8,108 nucleotides of DNA from Micrococcales bacterium (GTDB lineage Bacteria; Actinomycetota; Actinomycetes; S36-B12; UBA10799), in contig JAHEXM010000061.1 of NCBI GenBank assembly GCA_023252115.1, positions 1-8,108 on the forward strand, read 5' to 3'. Positions 1 to 6,341 of the stretch are shown here, piece by piece. How positions within the stretch are numbered: the stretch's first letter is position 1; the number at the start of each line of letters is the position of its first letter. The notes below the pieces were generated by a model, which was given only the letters and a program-made list of their open reading frames with translations, had not been told where the DNA came from and searched no databases. A program made the translations under genes and the position numbers.

Positions 1-837
1 GCCAGTATTTGAGGTAAACGTGGTATCGGGCGTGCCGTCTGCTCCTAGGCGCGCGATGTAGTCCACAGTGGTCCCGTTGAGGCCGGTAAAGATCCCGCCG
101 ACGATTACCTTTCCAGTCGATTGCAAAGCGACCGCGAGCGGCGCTGCGTTAAAGCCGGTGCCGACATGTGAATCAAATGTCGTATCGGTTGTTCCGTCGG
201 CATTGATCCGACCTATTCGGTTGACCGTTACACCGTCGACGGTCAGGAAGGCTCCACCTACAACGATTGCGTTGTCGCTTTGAACGGCCAAACCGAAGAC
301 GCTGTCACTGAGCCCACCGCCAGCAGTTAAGGCCGTGCCAAAGGCGGCATTGCGTGTCCCGTCAGAGTCCAAGAGTGCAAGTCCGCGTTGACTCGTCCCT
401 CCCAACTGAGTGAACTCCCCACCAACGACGATCTTGTCGGCAGACTGGACACCAAGTGAATACACGCGAAGGTTGAAGCCGCTACCAATAGCGGTTGTAA
501 AACCACTGTCGGGCGTTCCACTGGAACTGAGTCTGACGATATGCCCAACAGTCACGCCGTTCACATCGGTGAAGTCCCCGCCAACCACGATGCTTCCACT
601 GGCTTGGAAAGCAATGGCCCTGACTTGACCGTTGAAGCCGGTACCGATATTCGTGTTGAACGTTGTATCGGGTGAACCATCCGCATTGAGTCGGGCGAGT
701 CTGTTGACGGTTGTACCGTTGAGCGTCGTGAATAGCCCACCGACCACCAGCTTGCCATCTGACTGAACGGCCATGGCAGTGATCGCGTCATTGAACCCGG
801 ATGGTCCGACACTCGTAGTGAAATCTGGATCCACCGA
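1..837 (-). repeat. Tandem delta-60 repeats, five complete units and part of a sixth
   Basis: Within the preceding gene the units run 676-837, 517-675, 358-516, 193-357 and 34-192, with a sixth starting at 33. Unit lengths are 54, 53, 53, 55 and 53 codons. Units 1, 2, 4 and 5 share TTVNR-like or VTVxxI segments after the VVGG turn. Unit 3 is the most divergent (LGGTSQRG in place of LNGTTVNR). Similarity is visible in the DNA as well as the protein, so the array arose by duplication of an approximately 159-bp block. Confidence 0.85.
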
Positions 838-954
838 TCCATCGCCCGCCCACGCCGCACTCTGAATTAGCGCCAGCAACAGCGCCGCGACGAGGCCAAG
901 ACCAAATCCGGCCCACCTAGATTTCGACGAGGTTTTCGAGATCGAACGCGACAT
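1..954 (-). CDS. Secreted delta-60-repeat (beta-propeller-like) protein, 3' end outside window
   Basis: The frame is open from an ATG at 954 to the window edge, giving 318 residues without a stop. Residues 1-36 form a signal peptide: a basic N-region with Arg and Lys, a hydrophobic core at about 17-30 (GFGLGLVAALLLAL) and a likely cleavage after A-W-A (residue 36). From residue 40 the protein consists of tandem units of 53-55 residues. Each unit has a [ST]xDxxF start, a VVGGxF strand-turn (for example residues 70-75, 123-128, 285-289) and an ARLNADG-like end. This is the pattern of the delta-60 repeat (DUF5122), which is predicted to fold as blades of a beta-propeller in exported proteins. 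Such proteins are usually much longer, so several more repeats probably follow. No enzymatic motif is visible and the function is unknown; an adhesive or surface role would be inference. No clear SD precedes the ATG. The patatin-like gene lies 101 bp upstream on the same strand. Confidence 0.85.
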   Translation of the reverse strand, partial: MSRSISKTSSKSRWAGFGLGLVAALLLALIQSAAWAGDGSVDPDFTTSVGPSGFNDAITAMAVQSDGKLVVGGLFTTLNGTTVNRLARLNADGSPDTTFNTNIGTGFNGQVRAIAFQASGSIVVGGDFTDVNGVTVGHIVRLSSSGTPDSGFTTAIGSGFNLRVYSLGVQSADKIVVGGEFTQLGGTSQRGLALLDSDGTRNAAFGTALTAGGGLSDSVFGLAVQSDNAIVVGGAFLTVDGVTVNRIGRINADGTTDTTFDSHVGTGFNAAPLAVALQSTGKVIVGGIFTGLNGTTVDYIARLGADGTPDTTFTSNTG

Positions 955-1055
955 AGATCAATTAGATACCGCATTGCCCGACTCCGCGACACGACCAAGA
1001 TCAACCTAACCCAAATGGCCCACATCTACTCAATTTCAGCGAGCGCCGTACCCAC

Positions 1056-2000
1056 CTACCGCTTCCAGAATGAAGCGAGGGTCTTCGCGTCCTCTTCGGC
1101 TTGCTCGTCACCCATCGCAAGTGCTCGCGGCACCGATGCCGGCGACATCAGTTCAGTCATGTCGACCTTTCGCGGACCGCGCAACAGCGACTCGCTGCCC
1201 TGAGCCGCGAGTGCCTCAATTTCGTAATCAAGGTTGCCTGGCTGAATCGTCATAGTGGCTTGCGGCATTGGCATTGATGCGCCGAGCGAAATAATCAGCA
1301 CGCGCTTGGCTCCGGCAACAACGTCGCAGTGCGTACCCGACCCACTCACTCCACCATCCATGCACTTTCGATCTAGCACCGGTTGCGGCGAAAAAAGTCC
1401 GGGCACAGAACTACTGGCAGCAGCAGCACGAGCAGCAGCGACACCGGTGTGGGCAGAAATGATCAGGCGCTCGCCTGTGTAGGTATCGGCTGCCGAAATA
1501 TGAAGCGACTCTGCTGGCCATTTCCTGCTCGCCAGCATCACGCCAACGTTGCGGCGCATGCCGCCAGGCGGCGCAGCACGAGCCGCAAGCGCAGCAAAAC
1601 CAATGTCGCGGATCGTTTCGATATTCGAGTCTTGAGCCGCAGTGAATGCCGAAAGGGCGCGCTGCTGACTAGGGCCAAGATCTCCGGTCGGCGCCATCAT
1701 CCCCATCACGGCGGGCATCTTCGAGAGCATGTTGACCTTGCGCGAAAAAGCCTTCAAGCTTCGCGCGGTGACAATTGAGGCAAGAACAGATCCGGCAGAA
1801 GTTCCCACGACACTGTCGGCATCGGCCACATCAACGCCGCGCTTTGTCAGTCCTTGCAAATAGGCGACCTGCCAGGCAACAAAAAATATTCCGCCGCCAC
1901 CTAGCACCAGGCCGCGATCTTTACCCTCCCCGTAACGCGCTTCGAAACTCCGTGGCCAAACGAGGCCATCCTCTGACGTACCTGGTTTCTTGTTTGCCAC
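1056..2000 (-). CDS. Patatin-like phospholipase / acyl hydrolase
   Basis: This 314-residue protein has the patatin (PNPLA) fold signature: a glycine-rich oxyanion loop at residues 34-37 (LGGGGIFFVAW), the nucleophile elbow G-T-S68-A-G, and the catalytic aspartate in M-D215-G-G. Together S68 and D215 form the Ser-Asp dyad that cleaves acyl esters of lipids. The DGG followed by CDVVAGAKRVLIISL resembles an actinobacterial patatin subfamily whose oxyanion loop normally reads GGGGVTGIAWE. Here the T-G is replaced by F-F, which is unusual. There is no signal peptide or membrane segment, so a cytoplasmic or peripheral membrane location is likely. The start is GTG at 2000, the first possible start after an in-frame stop at 2010-2012. 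No SD is present, but a TAGACT hexamer lies 6 nt upstream, consistent with leaderless translation. The substrate cannot be deduced from sequence. Confidence 0.85.
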   Translation of the reverse strand: MANKKPGTSEDGLVWPRSFEARYGEGKDRGLVLGGGGIFFVAWQVAYLQGLTKRGVDVADADSVVGTSAGSVLASIVTARSLKAFSRKVNMLSKMPAVMGMMAPTGDLGPSQQRALSAFTAAQDSNIETIRDIGFAALAARAAPPGGMRRNVGVMLASRKWPAESLHISAADTYTGERLIISAHTGVAAARAAAASSSVPGLFSPQPVLDRKCMDGGVSGSGTHCDVVAGAKRVLIISLGASMPMPQATMTIQPGNLDYEIEALAAQGSESLLRGPRKVDMTELMSPASVPRALAMGDEQAEEDAKTLASFWKR

Positions 2001-2006
2001 GGATCG

Positions 2007-2012
2007 AGTCTA
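2007..2012 (-). promoter_or_regulatory. Putative -10 box for a leaderless patatin-like mRNA
   Basis: Read on the minus strand, TAGACT (TANNNT) is followed by exactly 6 nt and then the GTG start. No SD is present and I see no good -35. In actinobacteria this spacing puts the transcription start on or next to the start codon. The promoter call is inference. Confidence 0.45.
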
Positions 2013-2085
2013 GGGAGCCGGAGCGCGCGTTAGCCCATCGATCGACTGCCCTTCGACCGTGCGAGTGAGTCCCAATCACGCTAGT

Positions 2086-2091
2086 TACCAT
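2086..2091 (+). promoter_or_regulatory. Putative -10 box for a leaderless lipoprotein mRNA
   Basis: TACCAT fits TANNNT and ends 8 nt before the GTG start at 2100. No SD lies between them. The 99-bp divergent region therefore appears to hold two back-to-back promoters. The word CCATCGAT occurs twice in this region (2035-2042 and 2088-2095), and the second copy overlaps this hexamer. A shared regulator is possible but unproven. Confidence 0.45.
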
Positions 2092-2099
2092 CGATATCA

Positions 2100-3083
2100 G
2101 TGGAATCGCAACGAAAACCAAATCGCCGTCCGGCATTTGGCCGGCTGGCAATCGCCGCCGCGGCAATCACTCTGCTTGCGGCCTGCGGTGCACAATCGCA
2201 ATCGACGCCTTCTGCGTCGCCAACGCAGTCCCCAAGCTCGACTGCGACTTCATCGACCTTGCCGCCAGTAACTTCCTGGCAACCGAGTCGTTTCGACACT
2301 GATCCAGATGTGAAACGCCGCGCGGCACAACTGATCGAGGCGTTGGGGACTTGGTCAGCTGGTCAGTCGGGTCAGGCGACTGCCCGAACCCGAGTGGCTG
2401 GACTTGGGCTTAACCCAAAGCTTGCTGGACAAGCGGGCCAGCTGCTCAATTCCGCGCCGCAAGCAGTGCTGCGAGTTATCGACGTTCAATACGGTGGAAT
2501 CTTGTCGAGTACCGCAAATGCCTTGGTAGTTGAAGAGCAATGGCTGCTCAACCCGGACGGTTCAACACGGCACACGGGTTTGACCGTGCAAGTACTTCTG
2601 GATGCAGCGCGACCGCGCTGGACTGTGACTTCACTGATTCCGGCCGATCCGAAGCCGCCCGCGACGCACCCGGGGCAAGTGGCGGCCAGTGTGTTGGCAA
2701 ACCCACGGATTCACTTGCCGTTTGCCGCAGCTGCCGACGTCCGATCCGGATCAATCGACCCCAAGGTTCTGACGACGCTCAATACTCTGGCGAGGTCGCA
2801 TGTTCTTGATGTCAGCGTGGTGGAGTCAGGGCACCCGATCAATGTGTTTGGCACCGATCGCAAAAGTAACCACCCGCAGGGTCTCGCGGTAGACATCTGG
2901 GCGCTTGATGGTCGACCAGTAATCGACCCGGCGAACCGTGCATTGGTACTGAGCGTCATGCGACAAGCTGCGACCCTCGGGCCCTACCAAGTAGGGGGAC
3001 CCGAGGACTTAGATGGTGATGGACTTCTGTATTTCAGCGACAACACTCACCAAGACCACATTCATCTTGGATTCCATCCCTAG
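2100..3083 (+). CDS. Lipoprotein with C-terminal peptidase M15/hedgehog-type zinc domain
   Basis: The 327-residue protein starts with a basic N-region (RKPNRR), a hydrophobic core at 16-28 and a lipobox L-A-A-C29, so it should be exported and lipid-anchored outside the membrane. Residues 31-58 form a Ser/Thr/Pro-rich linker. The middle (about 65-185) contains an alpha+beta segment with V-V-E-E-Q-W and P-R-W-T-V-T strands that I cannot assign with certainty. The C-terminal domain carries S-N-H258-P-Q-G-L-A-V-D265 and D-H-I-H322-L-G-F. These match the His, Asp and His zinc ligands of D-Ala-D-Ala carboxypeptidase-like and hedgehog-type folds. Cell-wall peptide cleavage is therefore plausible, but the domain could also be a non-catalytic binder. 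D-L-D-G-D-G (303-308) resembles a calcium loop. The start is GTG with an in-frame stop just upstream (2082-2084). I recall similar unnamed proteins in actinobacteria. Confidence 0.8.
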   Translation: MESQRKPNRRPAFGRLAIAAAAITLLAACGAQSQSTPSASPTQSPSSTATSSTLPPVTSWQPSRFDTDPDVKRRAAQLIEALGTWSAGQSGQATARTRVAGLGLNPKLAGQAGQLLNSAPQAVLRVIDVQYGGILSSTANALVVEEQWLLNPDGSTRHTGLTVQVLLDAARPRWTVTSLIPADPKPPATHPGQVAASVLANPRIHLPFAAAADVRSGSIDPKVLTTLNTLARSHVLDVSVVESGHPINVFGTDRKSNHPQGLAVDIWALDGRPVIDPANRALVLSVMRQAATLGPYQVGGPEDLDGDGLLYFSDNTHQDHIHLGFHP

Positions 3084-3110
3084 ACGCTTCCACCCCTAGG
3101 TAACGGGAAT
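3071..3110. terminator. Imperfect inverted repeat over the convergent gene ends (possible bidirectional terminator)
   Basis: ATTCC (3071-3075) pairs with GGAAT (3106-3110), and CCTAG (3079-3083) pairs with CTAGG (3096-3100). The arms are separated by a 3 x 5 interior loop, and the terminal loop is 12 nt. The inner arms contain the stop codons of both converging genes. No U-tract follows on either strand, so intrinsic termination would be weak and chance pairing is possible. Confidence 0.25.
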
Positions 3111-4025
3111 TGCTACGTCCAACTTCAGGTAACGAAGTAGTGACTTAGCAAAGCGTCCCGGGTCATGCATGTGCGGTTCGTGTCCGGCACCTTCAAACAC
3201 CACCAGGCGCGCCTTCGGCAGAATCCGGTTCGCGTTGTGACCGTGTTCTAGTGGAATCGTCGGATCGTCTTGACCCCAGATGAGTAGGACCGGTAGTTCA
3301 CGTGCAAGTGATAGCTGCCCAAGCGCCGAAACCCGCTGACCCGAAATATCAACGACGCTTCGCAGAGTTGCCAAGAAAGCATTCCGGTAGTCGCGGTCAC
3401 CAAACTCGCGAAGGCGGGTCAACGCGTCATCGGCCAAGATTCGCGGCTTCACGCCGAATGTTGACAGTCGACGACTGACCCACGAAGCGCTCGAAATTGT
3501 TGCCCGCGATCCGATCGCTGACAGCACCACCTCGGTGCCCGGCAATGTGGCTGCACGTAGCCACGGACGAGTCTCTTCGCCGAGGCCGCCGCTTGACACA
3601 AGGACAAGTCCGTCGACTCGTGTCGGAAACTGGTAGTAGAACTGCATCGCGATCCCACCACCGAGCGAATGACCAACCAAGACGGCGCGATCGTGTCCCA
3701 GATGGTCCAGCAAGTCGCGCAAGGCGTTGGCCATCGCTCCTAGGGAATAGTCGCCCCGGACTTTGCCTGACTGACCATGTCCAGGCAGGTCCACCGCTAC
3801 GACGTGCGCTCCGCCCTCGACCAGAGCTGGGATGACTTCGTTCCAGCAATCGGCATTCGATCCAACGCCATGGATCATCAAGAGCACTGGCCCACTGCCG
3901 GGGTATTCGCAATACGCGATCGACCGCCCATGAATGCTCAGGTGCTGCCGAGCGGGAGCGTCAATTGGGTGTGGTCCAGCAGTAGCGGTCGCTGCCATCG
4001 ATATACCCCCGGTTGAACTGTGCAT
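3096..4025 (-). CDS. Alpha/beta-hydrolase-fold hydrolase
   Basis: This 309-residue protein has the complete signature of the alpha/beta hydrolase superfamily: oxyanion segment L-L-M-I-H52-G (48-53), D-L-P-G-H-G-Q-S (79-86), nucleophile elbow G-H-S120-L-G-G, the acid in W-G-Q-D-D254-P-T-I-P, and the catalytic base in G-A-G-H282. The overall order (about 270 residues of core plus a small cap between roughly 150 and 215) is that of esterases, epoxide hydrolases, C-C hydrolases and lipases. The substrate cannot be assigned. No signal peptide is seen, so it is probably cytoplasmic. The ATG at 4025 has GGAG 5 nt upstream. A second ATG at residue 10 (nt 3998) also follows a GGGGG stretch and could be the true start, since the first 20 residues are low-complexity. 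The gene converges on the lipoprotein gene with a 12-bp gap. Confidence 0.88.
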   Translation of the reverse strand: MHSSTGGISMAATATAGPHPIDAPARQHLSIHGRSIAYCEYPGSGPVLLMIHGVGSNADCWNEVIPALVEGGAHVVAVDLPGHGQSGKVRGDYSLGAMANALRDLLDHLGHDRAVLVGHSLGGGIAMQFYYQFPTRVDGLVLVSSGGLGEETRPWLRAATLPGTEVVLSAIGSRATISSASWVSRRLSTFGVKPRILADDALTRLREFGDRDYRNAFLATLRSVVDISGQRVSALGQLSLARELPVLLIWGQDDPTIPLEHGHNANRILPKARLVVFEGAGHEPHMHDPGRFAKSLLRYLKLDVAIPVT

Positions 4026-4030
4026 AGTGA

Positions 4031-4034
4031 CTCC
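4031..4034 (-). promoter_or_regulatory. Shine-Dalgarno GGAG of the alpha/beta hydrolase
   Basis: GGAG on the minus strand lies 5 nt before the ATG at 4025, which supports this start over the internal ATG at 3998. Confidence 0.55.
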
Positions 4035-4043
4035 ACTTCCAGG

Positions 4044-4057
4044 CTACGGCAGCGTAG
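4044..4057. promoter_or_regulatory. Small perfect inverted repeat in the hydrolase/ndh divergent region
   Basis: CTACG-gcag-CGTAG is a 5-bp inverted repeat in the 165-bp divergent region. On the minus strand it overlaps two TANNNT candidates for the hydrolase promoter (TACGCT at 4056-4051 and TAGCCT at 4046-4041). It may be an operator or chance. Elsewhere in the region only a looser pairing was seen (GGCA at 4097-4100 with TGCC at 4111-4114), and there is no clear -35/-10 pair for ndh. Confidence 0.25.
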
Positions 4058-4181
4058 GTTTCTTGTCGAGTCCTTGAGTGCTGGCCCATTCCATACGGCA
4101 TTTGGGTTTCTGCCAAGGCATGGTTCACGTCAGCTTCGATAACGTCGACACGGCGTCACCGTCCAAACCGATGCAACTACT

Positions 4182-4185
4182 GGAG
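4182..4185 (+). promoter_or_regulatory. Shine-Dalgarno that fixes the TTG start of ndh
   Basis: GGAG is followed by 5 nt and then TTG at 4191. No in-frame ATG or GTG lies just upstream, and the encoded FAD-binding strand begins about 12 residues later, as usual for the family. Together these support the rare TTG start. Confidence 0.65.
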
Positions 4186-4190
4186 TCGTC

Positions 4191-5537
4191 TTGTCGGCCA
4201 AATCAGATCTGCTGAAGAGCAAGCACGTCATCGTCGTTGGAGCGGGGTTCGCCGGCGTCGCCGCTGCGCGTCGCCTCGCGACCGCAGGGGTGCGGGTGAC
4301 ATTAATCGACAGGAATCGGTACCACACGTTCCAGCCGATGATGTATCAAGTTGCCACAGCCTTGATTGCGGCTGGGGACATCGCCTATCCGCTTGCTCAT
4401 TTAGCCGAGCATCACAAACAGCTGGTGGTCATCAATGCCGAGGTTGTTTCGGTTGACCCGACGACCAAAACAGTGACCTCGAAAGATGGCGCGACAGTCT
4501 CGGGCGACTATCTGATTTTGGCCACTGGTGCCGAAGTGAACTTCTTTGACACGCCTGGCTCTGAGTTCACCTTCCCGATGTACACACTTCACGATGCCGA
4601 CGCTTTGAAAACCCATTTTGTGCAGCTGTTGATCGATGCCTCGCGGGAACCACAATCAATCGACGATGCCACGCTGAGTTTTGTGATCGTTGGCGGCGGT
4701 GCGACTGGTGTTGAAACTGCCGGGCATATTTCCGACCTCTTCAAAGACGTGGTGAGCAAAGAATTCCCGGAGCTTGCGAACAAACCGGTGAAGGTCACGA
4801 TTGTCGACGCTGGTTCAGCACCGTTGAGTTCTTTTCACACCAAGGTTCAGGAATACACGGTAAATCAACTGAACAAGTTGGGTGTCACCCAGCGTTTTGG
4901 GGTTGAAGTCAAGAGCGTCACTGCAGACAGCGTCTCGCTCGGAGACGGAACTTCAATTCCTGCCAAGACCGTCGTGTGGGCAGGCGGGTCAAAGGCGTCG
5001 GCGCTGGCGGCACAATCGGGATTACCCACCGGACACGGTGGCCGCATCGAGGTAGACGTCAATGGCGAGGTCGAGGGATTCCCGGGCGTATTTGTTTTGG
5101 GCGATATTGCCAACACTCCAGCACCGCAGGGTGGGAACTTTCCTGGACTGGGCGGTGTTGCCCTGCAGCAGTGCAAACACGCTGGAAAGGCAATCATCGG
5201 CCTGATCGAGGGAAAGAACGTCAAGTCCTTTCACTACCACGACAAAGGCAACATGGCGATGATCAGCAAGCACTCCGCCGTTGCCGAGTTTGGAAACAAT
5301 CACCACACGCTCGAAGGCCCACTTGGCTTTGCCGCGTGGCTGGGAGTGCATCTCTATCTTTTGGAAGGGGTCCGTCAAAAAACTGGCGCGCTCACGTCAT
5401 GGGCATGGGACTTCTTTAGTAGCGAACGCAGTCAGCTGCGCGTCGTCGAAGACACCGGGCCGGCAATCGACTGGCCCGGCGACGAACCATCGGTGGCACA
5501 GCAAGATGCCGCGTCGGGAACAAAGACCCCGATCTAG
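4191..5537 (+). CDS. ndh: Type II NADH:quinone oxidoreductase (NDH-2)
   Basis: NDH-2 transfers electrons from NADH through FAD to membrane quinone without pumping protons. The 448-residue protein shows the full two-dinucleotide-binding-domain layout. The FAD motif is G17-A-G-F-A-G22, with the acidic residue D40 ending the second strand. R-Y-H-T-F-Q-P-M-M-Y-Q-V-A-T (43-56) is a hallmark of the family. The NADH motif is G168-G-G-A-T-G-V-E175, with D206 at the end of its second strand favouring NADH over NADPH. The third FAD motif is V-L-G-D305. A quinone-side segment A-L-Q-Q lies at 324-327. The C-terminal part (about 378-418) is aromatic and amphipathic and ends in SSERSQLRVVE, as in membrane-attached NDH-2. 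Length is typical. It probably forms an operon with the permease gene 36 bp downstream. Confidence 0.93.
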   Translation: MSAKSDLLKSKHVIVVGAGFAGVAAARRLATAGVRVTLIDRNRYHTFQPMMYQVATALIAAGDIAYPLAHLAEHHKQLVVINAEVVSVDPTTKTVTSKDGATVSGDYLILATGAEVNFFDTPGSEFTFPMYTLHDADALKTHFVQLLIDASREPQSIDDATLSFVIVGGGATGVETAGHISDLFKDVVSKEFPELANKPVKVTIVDAGSAPLSSFHTKVQEYTVNQLNKLGVTQRFGVEVKSVTADSVSLGDGTSIPAKTVVWAGGSKASALAAQSGLPTGHGGRIEVDVNGEVEGFPGVFVLGDIANTPAPQGGNFPGLGGVALQQCKHAGKAIIGLIEGKNVKSFHYHDKGNMAMISKHSAVAEFGNNHHTLEGPLGFAAWLGVHLYLLEGVRQKTGALTSWAWDFFSSERSQLRVVEDTGPAIDWPGDEPSVAQQDAASGTKTPI

Positions 5538-5549
5538 TCACACTGGAAC

Positions 5550-5573
5550 GGTTCGATCGTGCTTTGATCAACC
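5550..5573 (+). promoter_or_regulatory. Bulged hairpin abutting the fetB-like start codon
   Basis: In the 36-bp gap between ndh and the permease gene, GGTT-C-GATC (5550-5558) can pair with GATC-AACC (5566-5573). This gives eight base pairs with one bulged C and a 7-nt loop. The 3' arm ends at the base before the ATG at 5574. Overlapping DNA palindromes are also present: GAAC-g-GTTC (5546-5554), CGATCG (5554-5559) and TTGATCAA (5564-5571). No SD is present in the usual window. The element could be a repressor site, a translational control hairpin or an mRNA-processing signal. The function is inference. Confidence 0.4.
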
Positions 5574-6341
5574 ATGCATTACGGCTCGCCAGCGCAGACA
5601 GCGGTTGCTGTTGTGGTTCTGAGCATTCTGACGCTCGGCGTCATGTGGAGCTTTGGCATACGGCAGCGGCTGGACTTTGTTGGGGCAGTGCTGAGGTCGT
5701 TGGTCCAGCTGTGTGTAGTGGCACTGATCATCGCCTGGATCTTTCAGCATCCGCAGGGAGCCGTGCTGTATATCGCTCTCATGCTTATTGCGGCCAGCGC
5801 GACGTCACTGCGGCGAGTCAAATGCGGCAGACGTCAGGCCTATCGACTCCTCATCCCACTCACCGTCGCGACACTGGTTAGCGTGGGCATCACTGTCGCC
5901 ACTGGGGCTTTGCCGCTTTCCGCGCAGTCCCTGGTTCCATTCACCGCGCAGATCATTGGTGGCTCGATGACGGCAGTCACTCTTTCCGGCACCCACTTTC
6001 GCGACAATGTTGACCACCACTGGGACGAAGTCGAAGCACTGTTGTCCTTGGGAGCTACCGCGCGTCAGGCAGTCGCCGACCTTGGCCGACGGGCAGCGAG
6101 CCAGGCACTTATTCCTGGTCTTGATCAAACGCGTAGTGCTGGGTTGGTCGTGCTGCCTGGTGCCTTTGTCGGAATGCTCCTTGGTGGCGCGACACCTGCC
6201 CAGGCAGCACAGGTACAAATACTGGTGCTCGTCACACTGATTGCCGCTGCGACTTGCTCGGCAGCAGGTGTTGTCTGGTTTCTTGCTCCGCTGTACGGCT
6301 CTTTGCGGCCCGTATCCCCGCAGCAAGCAGTCGCGAGTTAG
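5574..6341 (+). CDS. fetB: ABC transporter permease of the FetB (UPF0014/YbbM) family
   Basis: This 255-residue integral membrane protein aligns by eye along its length with E. coli FetB (about 259 residues), the membrane subunit of the FetAB exporter linked to iron homeostasis. Shared features are R41-S-L-V-Q-L in the second hydrophobic segment, the I-I-G-G-S-M-T-A-V-T-L segment (127-137), L-S-L-G-A-T near 157-162, a cytoplasmic-type A-L-I-P-G-L-D segment (178-184), G-L-V-V-L-P-G (190-196) and the A-A-Q-V-Q-I (211-216) entry to the last helices. About seven hydrophobic segments can be drawn. The family's usual G-N-x-M reads G-G-S-M here. No ABC ATPase (FetA partner) lies in the window, so it may be encoded elsewhere. 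An in-frame TGA at 5565-5567 excludes an earlier start. The metal specificity in this organism is unknown. Confidence 0.85.
   Translation: MHYGSPAQTAVAVVVLSILTLGVMWSFGIRQRLDFVGAVLRSLVQLCVVALIIAWIFQHPQGAVLYIALMLIAASATSLRRVKCGRRQAYRLLIPLTVATLVSVGITVATGALPLSAQSLVPFTAQIIGGSMTAVTLSGTHFRDNVDHHWDEVEALLSLGATARQAVADLGRRAASQALIPGLDQTRSAGLVVLPGAFVGMLLGGATPAQAAQVQILVLVTLIAAATCSAAGVVWFLAPLYGSLRPVSPQQAVAS

Noticed and set aside
1..837. Regular repeats that might suggest a CRISPR or other DNA repeat array
   Set aside because: The period is about 159 bp, divergence falls at codon positions, and the frame stays open. These are protein-domain repeats.
1015..1203. Possible small ORF starting in the gap before the patatin stop codon
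   Set aside because: It runs mostly antisense to the patatin coding region, has no SD, and its translation shows no recognisable feature.
1383..1778. 131-codon plus-strand open frame opposite the patatin-like gene
   Set aside because: The translation is Arg/His-rich without domain features, and the opposite strand carries a motif-complete patatin.
1885..1891. Run of six A (T on the coding strand) as a possible frameshift in the patatin gene
   Set aside because: The GGGG motif before and the A-W and GTSAG motifs after the run are in the same frame, so no shift is needed.
2303..2320. Possible alternative later start for the lipoprotein
   Set aside because: A later start would remove the signal peptide and lipobox, which are intact from the GTG at 2100.
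3427..3912. 161-codon open frame on the minus strand within the alpha/beta hydrolase gene
   Set aside because: It is a shadow frame: Arg/Ser/Trp-rich, with no motif, while the overlapping frame has a complete catalytic triad.
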